Assembly (NCBI GenBank): GCA_937959395.1
Contig: CALGLR010000072.1
Coordinates: 32,759 to 96,758, forward strand
Direction of reading: 5' to 3'
From: an uncultured Flavobacteriaceae bacterium
GTDB lineage: Bacteria; Bacteroidota; Bacteroidia; Flavobacteriales; Flavobacteriaceae
Length of the DNA: 64,000 nucleotides
The notes beneath the pieces were generated by a model. The model did no database searches and was not told where the DNA came from. It was given only the letters and a program-made list of their open reading frames with translations. Of this stretch, positions 41,416-52,000 are shown one piece after another; position 1 is the first letter of the stretch, and each line of letters starts with the position of its first letter. A program made the translations under genes and the position numbers.

Positions 41416-42714
41416 TTATATGGTTTGTAAACTTTGATTGTAGGTAGATAGAATGTCTTTTTCAAAATGGGTATAGAATTCGGGATCGAAATTCGCTTCA
41501 GGTAAATTATTTATGACATAATCAACATCGCGTTCTTCAGTTAACCAGCGATCAAATACTTCATGTCTCATGCGTATCCCAAACGTGTTAATTCCTAGAA
41601 ATTTATTGTTCGAAGTATCGTAGCATACAGTTATGCATTTGGTGTCATCTTCATGTTTCCAATGAAAATGAGCTTCATTTTCTCGAGGCTTAGCAAATAC
41701 CCATCCATAGGTTTGGTATTCGATATCTAGAAATTTAGCTGAATTAAACCAATGTCCTGGTTTGTATTCTGTAGGGTTTCCACATATTGTTTGTGCTAAT
41801 GCTTCCCCCATCATTCTTCCAGTATACCAAACCGCTTCAATAGGTCTGCGTTGTCCAATTGCTTCTCTTTGTTCTGCGCAATCTCCAATGGCGAATATGT
41901 CTTTTATATTTGTTTCTAAATGCCTGTTTACTAAAATGCCTCTATTGGTTTCAATATTAGACTCTTTAATAAAGTTTATATTTGGTGATACGCCAGCGGT
42001 TAATCCAACGACATTACATTCAATTTCTTCTTCAGTTTCGGTAATAACTATTGATTTAGCATGGCCATTTTCATCAGCTTTTATCTCTTTTAAGTTCATT
42101 CCTAAACGTAAATCAATATGATGATTTTTAATATGCCTGTTAATCATTTCGCTTTCACCTTCAGGTAAAACACCGTTCCAAAAACTGGACTCACGAACTA
42201 AAAAAGTAACGGGAATATTTCTACTATTAAGCATTTCTGCTAATTCTATTCCTATTAAACCACCACCTACAATAACAGCTCTTTTACAAACCTTATTATT
42301 AGGTGCATTCTGTTCTAAAGTATCTAAATCTTGTTTGCTATAAAGACCCTGTACACCATTAAGATCTTGCCCAGGCCAACCAAACTTATTAGGTTTACTT
42401 CCAGTAGCAATTATTAATTTATCATATTGTAAAGTACCGCCTTCTGCAAAATGAAGTGTTTTAGATTGACTTTCTATAGTTTTTACGTAACCTTTTTTTA
42501 ATTCAATTCTGTTTTTTTTCCAAAAATAGGGCTCGTAAGGTTGTGTGTGTTCAAATTTCATATGTCCCATGTATATATACATAAGGGCAGTTCTAGAAAA
42601 GAAGTAGTCGGTTTCAGTAGAAACTATAGTGATTTTTTTATCTGATAGTTTTCTAATATGCCGTGCAACAGTAACTCCAGAAATTCCATTTCCTATTATA
42701 ACGATGTGCTCCAT
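41416..42714 (-). CDS. Pyridine-nucleotide-disulfide-type FAD oxidoreductase
   Basis: A 432-residue flavoprotein. GNGISGVTVARHIRK (8-22) binds FAD, AVIVGGGLIGIELAEML (about 145-161) NAD(P)H, and DIFAIGDCAEQRE (about 267-279) the FAD ribityl chain. No redox-active Cys pair is seen near the FAD motif, so it resembles nitrite reductase-like NAD(P)H or rubredoxin/ferredoxin reductases. Paired with the polyferredoxin downstream, it may feed electrons into that protein. Confidence 0.9.
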   Translation of the reverse strand: MEHIVIIGNGISGVTVARHIRKLSDKKITIVSTETDYFFSRTALMYIYMGHMKFEHTQPYEPYFWKKNRIELKKGYVKTIESQSKTLHFAEGGTLQYDKLIIATGSKPNKFGWPGQDLNGVQGLYSKQDLDTLEQNAPNNKVCKRAVIVGGGLIGIELAEMLNSRNIPVTFLVRESSFWNGVLPEGESEMINRHIKNHHIDLRLGMNLKEIKADENGHAKSIVITETEEEIECNVVGLTAGVSPNINFIKESNIETNRGILVNRHLETNIKDIFAIGDCAEQREAIGQRRPIEAVWYTGRMMGEALAQTICGNPTEYKPGHWFNSAKFLDIEYQTYGWVFAKPRENEAHFHWKHEDDTKCITVCYDTSNNKFLGINTFGIRMRHEVFDRWLTEERDVDYVINNLPEANFDPEFYTHFEKDILSTYNQSLQTI

Positions 42715-42916
42715 ATTTGCGGTTTTGGTTTTATAATGTGTCGTTCATAAAGATAATAACTTAATAGCTTAAGAGTATTTAGAATGATTTTAAATTAGAG
42801 AAGTAATGTAAGTTGAAAAGCGATTTTAAGACGCAAAAAATTTTAATTTTTTTTGAAAGTTTATAGTTAAAATATTGACTTAGGTAATGTTGAATAATAA
42901 ACGTAAAAATTAAATC

Positions 42917-43633
42917 ATGAAAAAAATAGCAATTATAATAATAGTGTTTTTAGGAAGTCTTTCGATTTCAGCTCAAAATTTAAATTCCTTTATTGAAAAA
43001 GCAGATAGTTTTTTTAAAGCGAATGTGTCTAACGGAAAAGTAGCGTATTCTAATATTAAGAGTGACACTGCAGCATTAGAAGAAGTTTTAAAATTAGCAG
43101 AAGGTATTTCTGTTTCTAAAGACGATGCAGCAAATTATCAAGCGTTTTGGATTAACGCATATAATCTATCTGTAATCAGAGGTATTATAGACCATTATCC
43201 TACAAAGTCGCCTTTAGATCATGCTGGATTTTTTGACAAAACAAAACACAGTTTAGGAGGTAAAAAAATCACATTAAATGATATAGAACATAAACTATTA
43301 AGAGCACAGTTTAACGATGCTAGGTTTCATTTTGTATTGGTTTGTGGTGCTATTGGTTGTCCTCCATTAATTAATAAAGCATACAATCCAGCAACATTAG
43401 AAGCGCAGTTACAAAAGCAAGCAGAATTGGCCCTTAACGGAAACTATTTTATTAAAGTAAATGCTAAGAAAAAGAAAGTTGAAGGTTCTGAAATATTAAA
43501 ATGGTATAAGGGTGATTTTACAATGAATGGTATGACCGAAATAGAATACATTAATACATTTAGAACAGAAAAAATACCAAATAACTACAAATTAACGTAC
43601 TTTACTTATAATTGGAGTGTAAACAAACAATAA
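42917..43633 (+). CDS. DUF547 secreted protein
   Basis: A 238-residue protein with a signal peptide (ending SISAQ, about 19) and the DUF547 signatures FWINAYNLSVIRGI (about 76-89) and FVLVCGAIGCPPL (about 138-150). The Cys pair in the second motif and the His/Asp nearby suggest a thiol-protease-like fold, but no activity is established. It is divergent from the FAD oxidoreductase; in flavobacteria this gene often accompanies that pair. Confidence 0.88.
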   Translation: MKKIAIIIIVFLGSLSISAQNLNSFIEKADSFFKANVSNGKVAYSNIKSDTAALEEVLKLAEGISVSKDDAANYQAFWINAYNLSVIRGIIDHYPTKSPLDHAGFFDKTKHSLGGKKITLNDIEHKLLRAQFNDARFHFVLVCGAIGCPPLINKAYNPATLEAQLQKQAELALNGNYFIKVNAKKKKVEGSEILKWYKGDFTMNGMTEIEYINTFRTEKIPNNYKLTYFTYNWSVNKQ

Positions 43634-43752
43634 CATCTCTTTGAAAAAAGGGATCTCATTAAATGAGTCTTTAAGTAATCAAAACATTAAAAACAATAAC
43701 TATCAAATTCTCCAATAATTTAAAAATAATTTGGGGGTAAAAAAACAAAACA

Positions 43753-44682
43753 ATGAAAAGAGTATTAGCATTAATAGCAATAGTAGTGATATCCTTCAAT
43801 GGGTTTTCTCAAGAAGACGATACAGAAACAACAAAAAGTAATGTTCAAGAATTTACACCTTCTAAATTATTAAGTAAAGGACAGTGGGATATAAAAGTTT
43901 TTGCAGGATTATATACTCAAACAGAGCAAACCAATGCAGAAAGTGAATCAGGAAAAGTAGCAAGACAAACGTTCTTTACCAATACAAATGAGATTTATAC
44001 TGGAGTGAGTGATAATGCTAGAATAAATGTTGGTTTGGTTTTTCAAGTTAGATCAAACAGTCTTGCAGGACAAGGAGCTTTAGATGTTTTTAGTTTTGAA
44101 GATAATGGTAATGATAGACGATCTGGGTTAACAACCATAGCTCCATCAATTAGAGTTCAGCCTTTTAAGAGTATTAGTAACTTTTCATTTACAAGTTCTT
44201 TTTACATTCCTGTTTTTAAAGATCAAGCAGATACTGTAGACGATAATGCGTTTTCATATTTAGATATTAGAAGTTATGCATGGGAAACTAAATTTTTCTT
44301 CGATAAAACTTTTGGAGGTAATAAATGGCAAGTTTTTACAGAAGCTGATTTTAAATATAATTTTGGAGAAAAATCTGAAGATGCAGATGAGGGACAAAAT
44401 GCTTCAGAACGATTTGCAAACAATAGTGCAAACGTACCATTAAGTGCTTTTTTAAGTTATTTTCCAAGCTCTAAATCGACTATTTTCGTTAATGGTCAAC
44501 AAGCTTTTCTCGTAGATTTAGGTAATGGGTTCTCGCAAAATTCTACAGCATTTGGTTTAGGAGGGAAATATCAATTAACCGAAACATTGAATATTGAAGC
44601 CTCTGTTAATAAAATAGTAAGAGGAACAAACTTTCAAGGTCTAGGTCAAACATTTAGTATAGGTTTAAGAGCTTTACTGTAA
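43753..44682 (+). CDS. Outer-membrane beta-barrel-like protein
   Basis: A 309-residue protein with a signal peptide (ending FNGFSQ, about 20) and alternating short strands to the C terminus (SIGLRALL). RINVGLVFQVRSNS, SIRVQPF and FTSSFYIPVF look like transmembrane barrel strands. Length fits a 12-16-strand barrel. No named family was recognised. It precedes the GH113-like gene by 42 bp. Confidence 0.6.
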   Translation: MKRVLALIAIVVISFNGFSQEDDTETTKSNVQEFTPSKLLSKGQWDIKVFAGLYTQTEQTNAESESGKVARQTFFTNTNEIYTGVSDNARINVGLVFQVRSNSLAGQGALDVFSFEDNGNDRRSGLTTIAPSIRVQPFKSISNFSFTSSFYIPVFKDQADTVDDNAFSYLDIRSYAWETKFFFDKTFGGNKWQVFTEADFKYNFGEKSEDADEGQNASERFANNSANVPLSAFLSYFPSSKSTIFVNGQQAFLVDLGNGFSQNSTAFGLGGKYQLTETLNIEASVNKIVRGTNFQGLGQTFSIGLRALL

Positions 44683-44724
44683 TAGATATATTAAATTAGA
44701 AGCTTAATTATTCTAATAATAACT

Positions 44725-45726
44725 ATGAAATATATTAAGCTTCTCATTCTATTTTTTATAATTCAATCTTGTAAAGGACAACCTTCAAAAATTAATGGCG
44801 TAAGTTTTGTTGCCTCAGGAATACCTGTTAATGAAAAACATGTTAACCCTGTCGTTTCTGTTAATGCTAATTATGCAGCAGTAATGCCTTTTGGTTTTAT
44901 TAAAGATCTAAAACATCCAGAAATAGCTCACAATACAGATAGACAATGGTTTGGAGAAACCAGAGCTGGAGCAAAGCAGTATATTGAAACCTTAAGAAGT
45001 AAAGACATTAAAATAATGATAAAGCCTCAAATTTGGGTATGGAGAGGCGAATTTACGGGATACATAAAAATGGAAACCGAAGAAGATTGGAAAACATTAG
45101 AAAAATCTTACTCCAACTTTATTTTAGAATATGCCAGTTTGGCTCATGAAGTTAGCGCTGAAATATTTTGTATTGGAACAGAATTAGAGAAATTTATTGA
45201 AAATAGACCTGAGTATTGGGCTAATTTAATATTAGAAATAAAAAAAATATACAAGGGTAAACTCACATATGCAGCAAATTGGGATGAGTTTAAAAGAACG
45301 CCTTTTTGGAAAGATCTAGATTATATTGGTGTTGATGCTTATTTCCCTGTAAGCGAATCTAAAACACCAACGGTTGAAGAATGTTTAGAGGGTTGGAAAT
45401 TGCATAAACAAGTGATAAAAGAGATTTCTGATAAACAGGCTAAACCAGTATTATTTACAGAATTTGGATACAGAAGTGTTGACTATTCAGGTAAAGAACC
45501 TTGGAAATCAGACCGAAGTATGACCGGAGTTAATTTAGAAGCGCAAACCAATACAACAAAAGCCCTTTTTGATGCCTTTTGGAAAGAAGAATGGTTTGCT
45601 GGAGGGTTTATCTGGAAATGGTTTCATGATTATGGTAAATCGGGAGGAGTAGAAAATACTCAGTTTACACCGCAAAATAAACCTGTAGAACAATTAATAA
45701 AAACGCATTACGCCATTTATAAGTGA
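44725..45726 (+). CDS. GH113-like glycoside hydrolase lipoprotein
   Basis: A 333-residue lipoprotein (IIQSC, Cys16) with a TIM-barrel hydrolase: IKIMIKPQIWVWRGEF (about 93-108), FCIGTELEKF (about 150-159; acid/base Glu), LDYIGVDAYFPV and VLFTEFGYRS (about 247-256; nucleophile Glu) match GH113, a clan A family of beta-mannanases. Only the lipid anchor and size differ from soluble members. The lipoprotein gene after it overlaps its stop (GTGA). Confidence 0.82.
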   Translation: MKYIKLLILFFIIQSCKGQPSKINGVSFVASGIPVNEKHVNPVVSVNANYAAVMPFGFIKDLKHPEIAHNTDRQWFGETRAGAKQYIETLRSKDIKIMIKPQIWVWRGEFTGYIKMETEEDWKTLEKSYSNFILEYASLAHEVSAEIFCIGTELEKFIENRPEYWANLILEIKKIYKGKLTYAANWDEFKRTPFWKDLDYIGVDAYFPVSESKTPTVEECLEGWKLHKQVIKEISDKQAKPVLFTEFGYRSVDYSGKEPWKSDRSMTGVNLEAQTNTTKALFDAFWKEEWFAGGFIWKWFHDYGKSGGVENTQFTPQNKPVEQLIKTHYAIYK

Positions 45727-46448
45727 AGTTACTAAAATTCATATTTGCTTTTATAATTATAACATCGTGTTCAAAATCTAATGATGATGAAGTATCTGTA
45801 AATAATTTAGAAGGGTATATTAATAATCGCATTATAGAAACAGGTGCTGTTATTGCGTGTGCTGCTAGTGAACAAGATACCAATGCTATTTTAGTTTTCT
45901 TTTATCCTGAAGAAGGCGCGACTAATATTCAAGTTTTTGAAACAGAAACAACTTCTATAGATAATACAGATTATATAAATTACACAAAAATAGATCTAAT
46001 AAGTGAACCTTTTTTTAATGGTTATTTAGGTAAGTTTACTAGAATAACTTCAGAAGAAAAATGGATAATAGTTACTTTCGAATTGAACGGAGAGATAAAA
46101 CTATCTAACCCAATTCGAAGTAAACAAATAACAAAACCTACTGTTTGGAATGATGCAGTAACTATAGAAACGACTTTAATGCCTAGTTTTGATTGGGAAG
46201 CTAATGTACTAGGCGATAATGCTATTTATTTTCAAGTGCTATCAAACGCGCAAAACGACTTGCTTTCTGGAACCTATACATTAGAAAATCAATTTCAATA
46301 TTACAAACTATCTAACGTGGTTTTAAATATCACAACTCAAACACCTCCCGAATTACAAAATAATACTTTATATAACTTTACATTAATGGATGTAAGTATA
46401 GATAATTGGGTGAATTTAGTTTCTCAAAAAGCATTTACGACACAATGA
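45723..46448 (+). CDS. Lipoprotein of unknown function
   Basis: A 241-residue lipoprotein (IITSC, Cys15) read from GTG at 45723, overlapping the GH113-like stop as GTGA; no nearer ATG gives a signal. The mature part is strand-rich with no motif I recognise. Its stop overlaps the ATG of the first Omp85 gene (ATGA), so the three are translationally coupled. Confidence 0.7.
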   Translation: MKLLKFIFAFIIITSCSKSNDDEVSVNNLEGYINNRIIETGAVIACAASEQDTNAILVFFYPEEGATNIQVFETETTSIDNTDYINYTKIDLISEPFFNGYLGKFTRITSEEKWIIVTFELNGEIKLSNPIRSKQITKPTVWNDAVTIETTLMPSFDWEANVLGDNAIYFQVLSNAQNDLLSGTYTLENQFQYYKLSNVVLNITTQTPPELQNNTLYNFTLMDVSIDNWVNLVSQKAFTTQ

Positions 46449-47719
46449 ATAGAATAGTAACACTACTAATTTTTATGAGCCTTTTTTCTGTGACATTGAA
46501 TGCTCAGAATACAATATCAGAGTTTAATATAGAAGGAAATAAAAAAACGAAAACAAGTTTTCTTAAAAGGTTAGCGTTAGTAAAATCGAACTCAATATTA
46601 GATTCAGTTCAAATTGAAGCCGATATTAGGCGTTTAAAATTATCACCTTCTGTAGCAAATGCAACCTATAAAGTTGTAAATAAATCTGGTAATAATTATG
46701 AAGTCACTTATTATATTGAAGAAAACTTCACAATAATTCCTGGATTAAATGTCTTTACAGCTAATAATGGAGAATTTGCTTTTAGACTCTCTTTGTTTGA
46801 ATTTAATTTATTAGGAAGAAATCAATTATTAGGCGGTTTTTATAGCCGAGATATTTTTGATTCTTATGGTGCTTTTTGGGAGGCTCCTTATTTATTTACT
46901 CGTAAATTCGGATTTGGAATAAACTATCAAAATTTAATTTCTCAAGAACCTGTTTTTTTTGAAAACAATAACACCGTTAATTATCAGTTTGATAGTAGGG
47001 CTTTTGAAGCAAAATTTATGTACGAGCATAATTTTCATAATCGGTTTGAATTAGGAGTTAATATTTCTAAAGAGCTATATAATTTTATAGAAGAAGATGA
47101 AGTTGTAATACCTAATGAAGCACCTGCTTCGTTAAGTGCAAATAAATTAGCACTTATAAGTGAGTATGAGTATAATAATATAAATATTGACTATCAATAC
47201 AAAGAAGGGTATAGGAGCTTGTTTACTAGTCGATTAGTTACTGGTGGAAATGAGTTTTTGAAAAATTCTTTTATTGGTCGTAACGATTTCGAGTATTTTA
47301 AGCGAATAGGAGACCGGGGGAATTGGGCAAATCGAATGAGATTAGCGTTTGCTTCTAACGATAAAACGCCATTTGCGCCATTTGCTGTAGATAATCAACT
47401 TAATTTAAGAGGCGTTGGAAATACTATAGACCGCGGTACAGCTGCTATTGTTATAAACAGCGAATACAGGCATACACTTTATGAAAAGGGTTGGTTTGTA
47501 TTGCAGAGTAATACCTTTATAGATGTTGGAAGTTGGAGGAATCCTGGTGGTAATTTGGAGGAATTGATAGATGGGAGTACTTTTAGACTCTATCCAGGAG
47601 CAGGAATAAGATTTATTCATAAACGAATATTTAATGCTGTTTTTAGATTAGATTATGGCTACGGGATAGGAAATGAAGCGACGAATGGGATTGTTTTTGG
47701 AATAGGTCAGTATTTTTAA
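46445..47719 (+). CDS. Single-POTRA Omp85-family outer-membrane protein, copy 1
   Basis: A 424-residue protein from the ATG at 46445, which overlaps the previous stop; the longer in-frame start would extend into that gene. A signal peptide (ending LNAQ, about 20) is followed by one POTRA-like domain (about 22-95; EFNIEGNKKTKTSFLKRLAL) and a 16-strand-type barrel with the lid-lock motif NLRGVGNTIDRG (about 319-330) and a terminal FGIGQYF. It probably inserts or exports outer-membrane or surface proteins. Its neighbour is a close paralogue. Confidence 0.8.
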   Translation: MNRIVTLLIFMSLFSVTLNAQNTISEFNIEGNKKTKTSFLKRLALVKSNSILDSVQIEADIRRLKLSPSVANATYKVVNKSGNNYEVTYYIEENFTIIPGLNVFTANNGEFAFRLSLFEFNLLGRNQLLGGFYSRDIFDSYGAFWEAPYLFTRKFGFGINYQNLISQEPVFFENNNTVNYQFDSRAFEAKFMYEHNFHNRFELGVNISKELYNFIEEDEVVIPNEAPASLSANKLALISEYEYNNINIDYQYKEGYRSLFTSRLVTGGNEFLKNSFIGRNDFEYFKRIGDRGNWANRMRLAFASNDKTPFAPFAVDNQLNLRGVGNTIDRGTAAIVINSEYRHTLYEKGWFVLQSNTFIDVGSWRNPGGNLEELIDGSTFRLYPGAGIRFIHKRIFNAVFRLDYGYGIGNEATNGIVFGIGQYF

Positions 47720-47739
47720 ATAGTATAAATTAAATTGTT

Positions 47740-49005
47740 TTGAGGTTAAGAAGCGCAGTTGTCTTTTTATTAATTGTTTTAAGTTTTAATTGCTATTCGC
47801 AAGAACAAAGAGTAACTGAATTAAAAATACTTGGAAATAAAAAAATAAAATCTTCTTTTGTAAAGAAATTTACAAAGATAAAGGCAGGGGTAACCTTAGA
47901 TTCTACACTTATCGAAGAAGATATAAAACGTTTAAAGCGTTTATCTTCAATTTCAAATGCAAATTATGAAGTTATACTCTTAAAAGATAATTCATATACC
48001 GTTCAATATAATATTGAAGAAAATTTTACAATTATACCTTCTGCAAGTGTTTACACTTCCAGCGATGATGAATTTGCTTATAGAATAGGTTTATACGAGT
48101 TTAATCTATTAGGGAGAAATATAACTCTTGGTGGGTTTTATCAAAATGATATTTACAGTTCATATGGTATTAATTTTAGAGCACCTTATTTATTTAGTAG
48201 GCATTTTGGTTTGGCGATTAATCATCAAGATTTAACGACTCAAGAGCCTGTATTTTTTATTAATTCTACTGCAGATTATAAATACAATAATACATCTTAT
48301 GAAGTTCTTGGTTTGTATGAAATTAATGCAAAAAATAGGCTAGAGCTTGGGATTAATTATTTTTCTGAAGATTATCAATACAAATCGGGTATAACAAACC
48401 CTTTTGTTCCTCAAAGTTTAGAGGTGAAAAAATTACTTTATAAAGCCATTTATGAGTTTAATAATCTAGACTATGATTATCAATATGTATCGGGCTTTAA
48501 AAGCACATTCAATTTTCAATTTGTAACTTCTACAAGTGAGAAATTACCAGAATTTGGAATTGGGTGGAATGATTTTAACTGTTTTATTCGGGTGACAGAA
48601 AAGGGGAATTGGGCGAGCCGATTACGTGTAGGGCTTTCTTCAAATGCAGATAGTCCGTTCGCACCTTTCTCTGTAGATAATAATTTAAATATACGAGGCG
48701 TTGGAAATACTATTGATCGTGGTACTGGTGTTATTGTATTAAATACGGAATATAGATATACATTACTTGAAAAAAAATGGTTTGCATTACAAAGTAATAC
48801 GTTTATAGATGCTGGTACATGGCGAAATCCTGGAGGTGATCTGGGTGATTTTGGGAAGTCTGAAAATATAAGAATCTATCCAGGTTTAGGTTTACGTTTT
48901 ATACATAAATCAATATTCAATGCTGTTTTTAGAATTGACTATGGAGTAGGTGTGACCAATGGAGATACTCAAGGGTTAGTTTTTGGTATTGGACAATATT
49001 TTTAA
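47740..49005 (+). CDS. Single-POTRA Omp85-family outer-membrane protein, copy 2
   Basis: A 421-residue paralogue of the previous gene, read from TTG at 47740 because it gives a full signal peptide (RLRSAVVFLLIVLSF, ending CYSQ); no ATG is available. POTRA-like ELKILGNKKIKSSFVKKF (about 26-43), lid-lock NIRGVGNTIDRG (about 317-328) and terminal FGIGQYF are all shared with copy 1. The loops that differ most lie between residues about 170 and 250. Tandem duplication is clear. Confidence 0.8.
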   Translation: MRLRSAVVFLLIVLSFNCYSQEQRVTELKILGNKKIKSSFVKKFTKIKAGVTLDSTLIEEDIKRLKRLSSISNANYEVILLKDNSYTVQYNIEENFTIIPSASVYTSSDDEFAYRIGLYEFNLLGRNITLGGFYQNDIYSSYGINFRAPYLFSRHFGLAINHQDLTTQEPVFFINSTADYKYNNTSYEVLGLYEINAKNRLELGINYFSEDYQYKSGITNPFVPQSLEVKKLLYKAIYEFNNLDYDYQYVSGFKSTFNFQFVTSTSEKLPEFGIGWNDFNCFIRVTEKGNWASRLRVGLSSNADSPFAPFSVDNNLNIRGVGNTIDRGTGVIVLNTEYRYTLLEKKWFALQSNTFIDAGTWRNPGGDLGDFGKSENIRIYPGLGLRFIHKSIFNAVFRIDYGVGVTNGDTQGLVFGIGQYF

Positions 49006-49015
49006 ATTAAAAATC

Positions 49016-49042
49016 AAAAAACCCGCATTATAGCGGGTTTAT
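49016..49042. terminator. Bidirectional intrinsic terminator
   Basis: AAACCCGC-ATTATA-GCGGGTTT forms an 8-bp perfect stem between the second Omp85 gene and the convergent pyruvate carboxylase gene. Confidence 0.85.
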
Positions 49043-49068
49043 AATTGTTAAAGAAAATAGTCTTTTTA

Positions 49069-52000
49069 TTACTCTAGTTTTATCACTAAATCTTCAGAGT
49101 TAACCATTTTTCCGGATTTTAAAACAATTTGCTTAATAGTCGCGTTTTCTGTAGCAGTAATTGTTGTTTCCATTTTCATAGCTTCAATAATAAATAGCGG
49201 TTGGTTTTTTACAACCTTTTCGCCTTTTTTAACTAAAATGGTAGATAACATGCCTTGCAATGGTGCTCCAATTTGTTTCTTGTCTGAGCTTTCTGCTTTT
49301 ATATTTTCTATTTTGCTTGTTTTTATAGTTTCATCTTTTATCTGAACACTTCTACCTTGCCCATTAACTTTAAAGTATACAGTAACCATTCCTTCATTGT
49401 TAGGTCTACCTACAGAATCCAGCGTTATTAATAAGGTTTTTCCTTTATCCAACTCAACAATAATTTCTTCACCTCTTTCCATTCCATAGAAAAAATTCTT
49501 AGTAGGGAGATTCATTAAATTATCGTATTTCTTGTGCTTATTAAAAGCATCAGTAAAAACCTTTGGATAGAGTTTGTAAGACAAGAAATCTGTAATATCA
49601 ATAGGTCTTCCTAAATCCTTTTCAAATATTTTTCTAAATGCTTTATACTCTTCTTCAATATCTAAAGGATCGATATGGGCATTAGGTCTATTTTTATAAG
49701 GTTTTATGTCTTTTAAAATAAGTTTTTGAAGCTTTTTAGGGAATCCACCAACGGGTTGTCCTAAATCACCTTTAAAGAAACTTACTACAGACTGTGGGAA
49801 CGATATCGTATCTCCACGTTCTATAACATCTTCAACAGTAAGGTTATTGCTTACTAGATATTGTGCCATATCACCTACTACTTTTGAACTAGGTGTTACT
49901 TTTACAATATCTCCAAAGAGGGTATTTACTTCGCCATACATTTTAGTGATTTCATGAAAACGATCTTCTAAACCTAAAGCCTGTGCTTGTGGTTTTAAAT
50001 TAGAATACTGTCCTCCAGGAATCTCATGTTTAAACACTTCTCCAGATCCCGCTTTTAATCCAGATTCAAAAGGGTAGTAATACTCTCTTACGGTTTCCCA
50101 ATAATTAGAATATTCGTTTAAAGATTCCGTATTTATAGGGTTTTCTCGATCATTAAATTTTAACATTTCTACAACCGAATTGAAGTTGGGTTGCGATGTT
50201 AATCCAGATAATCCTCCCAAAGCAACATCTACAACATCTACTCCAGCTTCGATGGCTTTTAAATAAGTTGCAGATTGAATAGAAGACGTATCGTGTGTGT
50301 GTAAATGAATAGGGATATTAATTTCAGATTTTAAAGCTGAAACCAATTCGTATGCCGCATAAGGTTTTAGTAACCCAGCCATATCTTTAATTCCTAATAG
50401 GTGCGCTCCAGCATTTTCAATATCCTTTGCAAGATTTATATAGTACTTTAAATTGTATTTAGAATTTTTTGGATCTAGAATATCTCCAGTATAACAGATA
50501 GAACCTTCAGCTAAACCTTGAGTTCTCGTTCTTACATGTTCTATACATGGTGCAATAGATTTCATCCAATTTAAAGAATCAAAAACCCTAAAAATATCGA
50601 CACCATTTTCCCAAGATTGTTCTACAAATTCACCTATTAAGTTATCAGAATATGCTTTGTATCCCACGCCATTAGAACCTCTAATAAGCATTTGTAATAA
50701 TACATTAGGCATTGATTTTCTTAGCATTCGTAATCGTTCCCATGGGTTTTCTTGTAAAAAACGCATGCAAACATCGAAAGTAGCACCTCCCCATACTTCC
50801 ATGCTAAATATGTCTGAATGGTTTTTTGCATATCCTTCAGCGACTTTCATCATATCATAAGTTCGCATTCGAGTGGCCAATAAACTTTGGTGCGCATCTC
50901 GCATTGTAGTATCTGTAAAATGAACTTTCTTTTCGGTTTTTAGCCATTTAGAAAAATCATCAGGACCTAATTTCGTTAAAAGGTCTTTGGTTCCTTTAGG
51001 ATAGGCTGCTTCGGTATCAAATTTCGGAACCTTTGGTTTTATAAATGTTTTTGTGGGATCTATTTTTTTAACATCAGAATTACCGTTAACGATAATGTCG
51101 CCTAAATAAGTAACTAGCTTTGTAGCTCTATTTCTAGGTGCTTTAAATTTAAAGAGTTCTGGATGTCCTTTAATAAAGTTTACTGTGATTTCACCTTTTC
51201 TAAAGGTGTCATGTTGTAAAATGTTGTCTAAAAAGGGCATGTTGGTTTTTACACCTCTAATTCTAAATTCGGCTAAAGCACGACGCACTTTTCTACTCGC
51301 ACCATCTAAAGTTTTACTATTGGCAGTTACTTTAACTAACATAGAATCAAAGAAAGGTGAAATTGTTGCTCCTTGATAAACACTTCCTGCATCTAAACGT
51401 ATTCCAAAACCAGATGCACTTCTATAGGTCGAAATAGTTCCATAATCTGGTTTGAAATCATTTTGAGGATCTTCTGTAGTAATTCTACATTGTAAAGCGT
51501 ATCCATTTATTTTTATAGCCTCTTGGTTAGGTATTTTTATTTGCTGATCGGCTAATTTGTAACCTCCCGCTATAAATAACTGTGTTTTAACTAAATCGAT
51601 ATTAGTAATTACTTCTGTTACTGTATGTTCTACTTGAATTCTCGGGTTTACTTCTATAAAATATATAGATCCATCATCATCAACTAAAAATTCTACAGTT
51701 CCAATGTTATTGTAATCTACAGCTTTACATATATTGAGAGCATAATTGTATAAGGCCGTTTTAGTTTCTTCTTTTAGGCCATATGAAGGTGCAAATTCAA
51801 TTACTTTTTGATAACGGCGTTGTACAGAACAATCGCGTTCAAATAAATGAACGGTATTTCCATAATTATCTGCAACGATTTGTATTTCTATATGTTTTGG
51901 ATTTTCTACAAATTTTTCTAAGAAAACAGTGTCATCTCCAAAAGCATTAAGAGCTTCTCTTTTGCTTTCATTAAAGGCACCTTTTAATTCTTCTGCTTTT

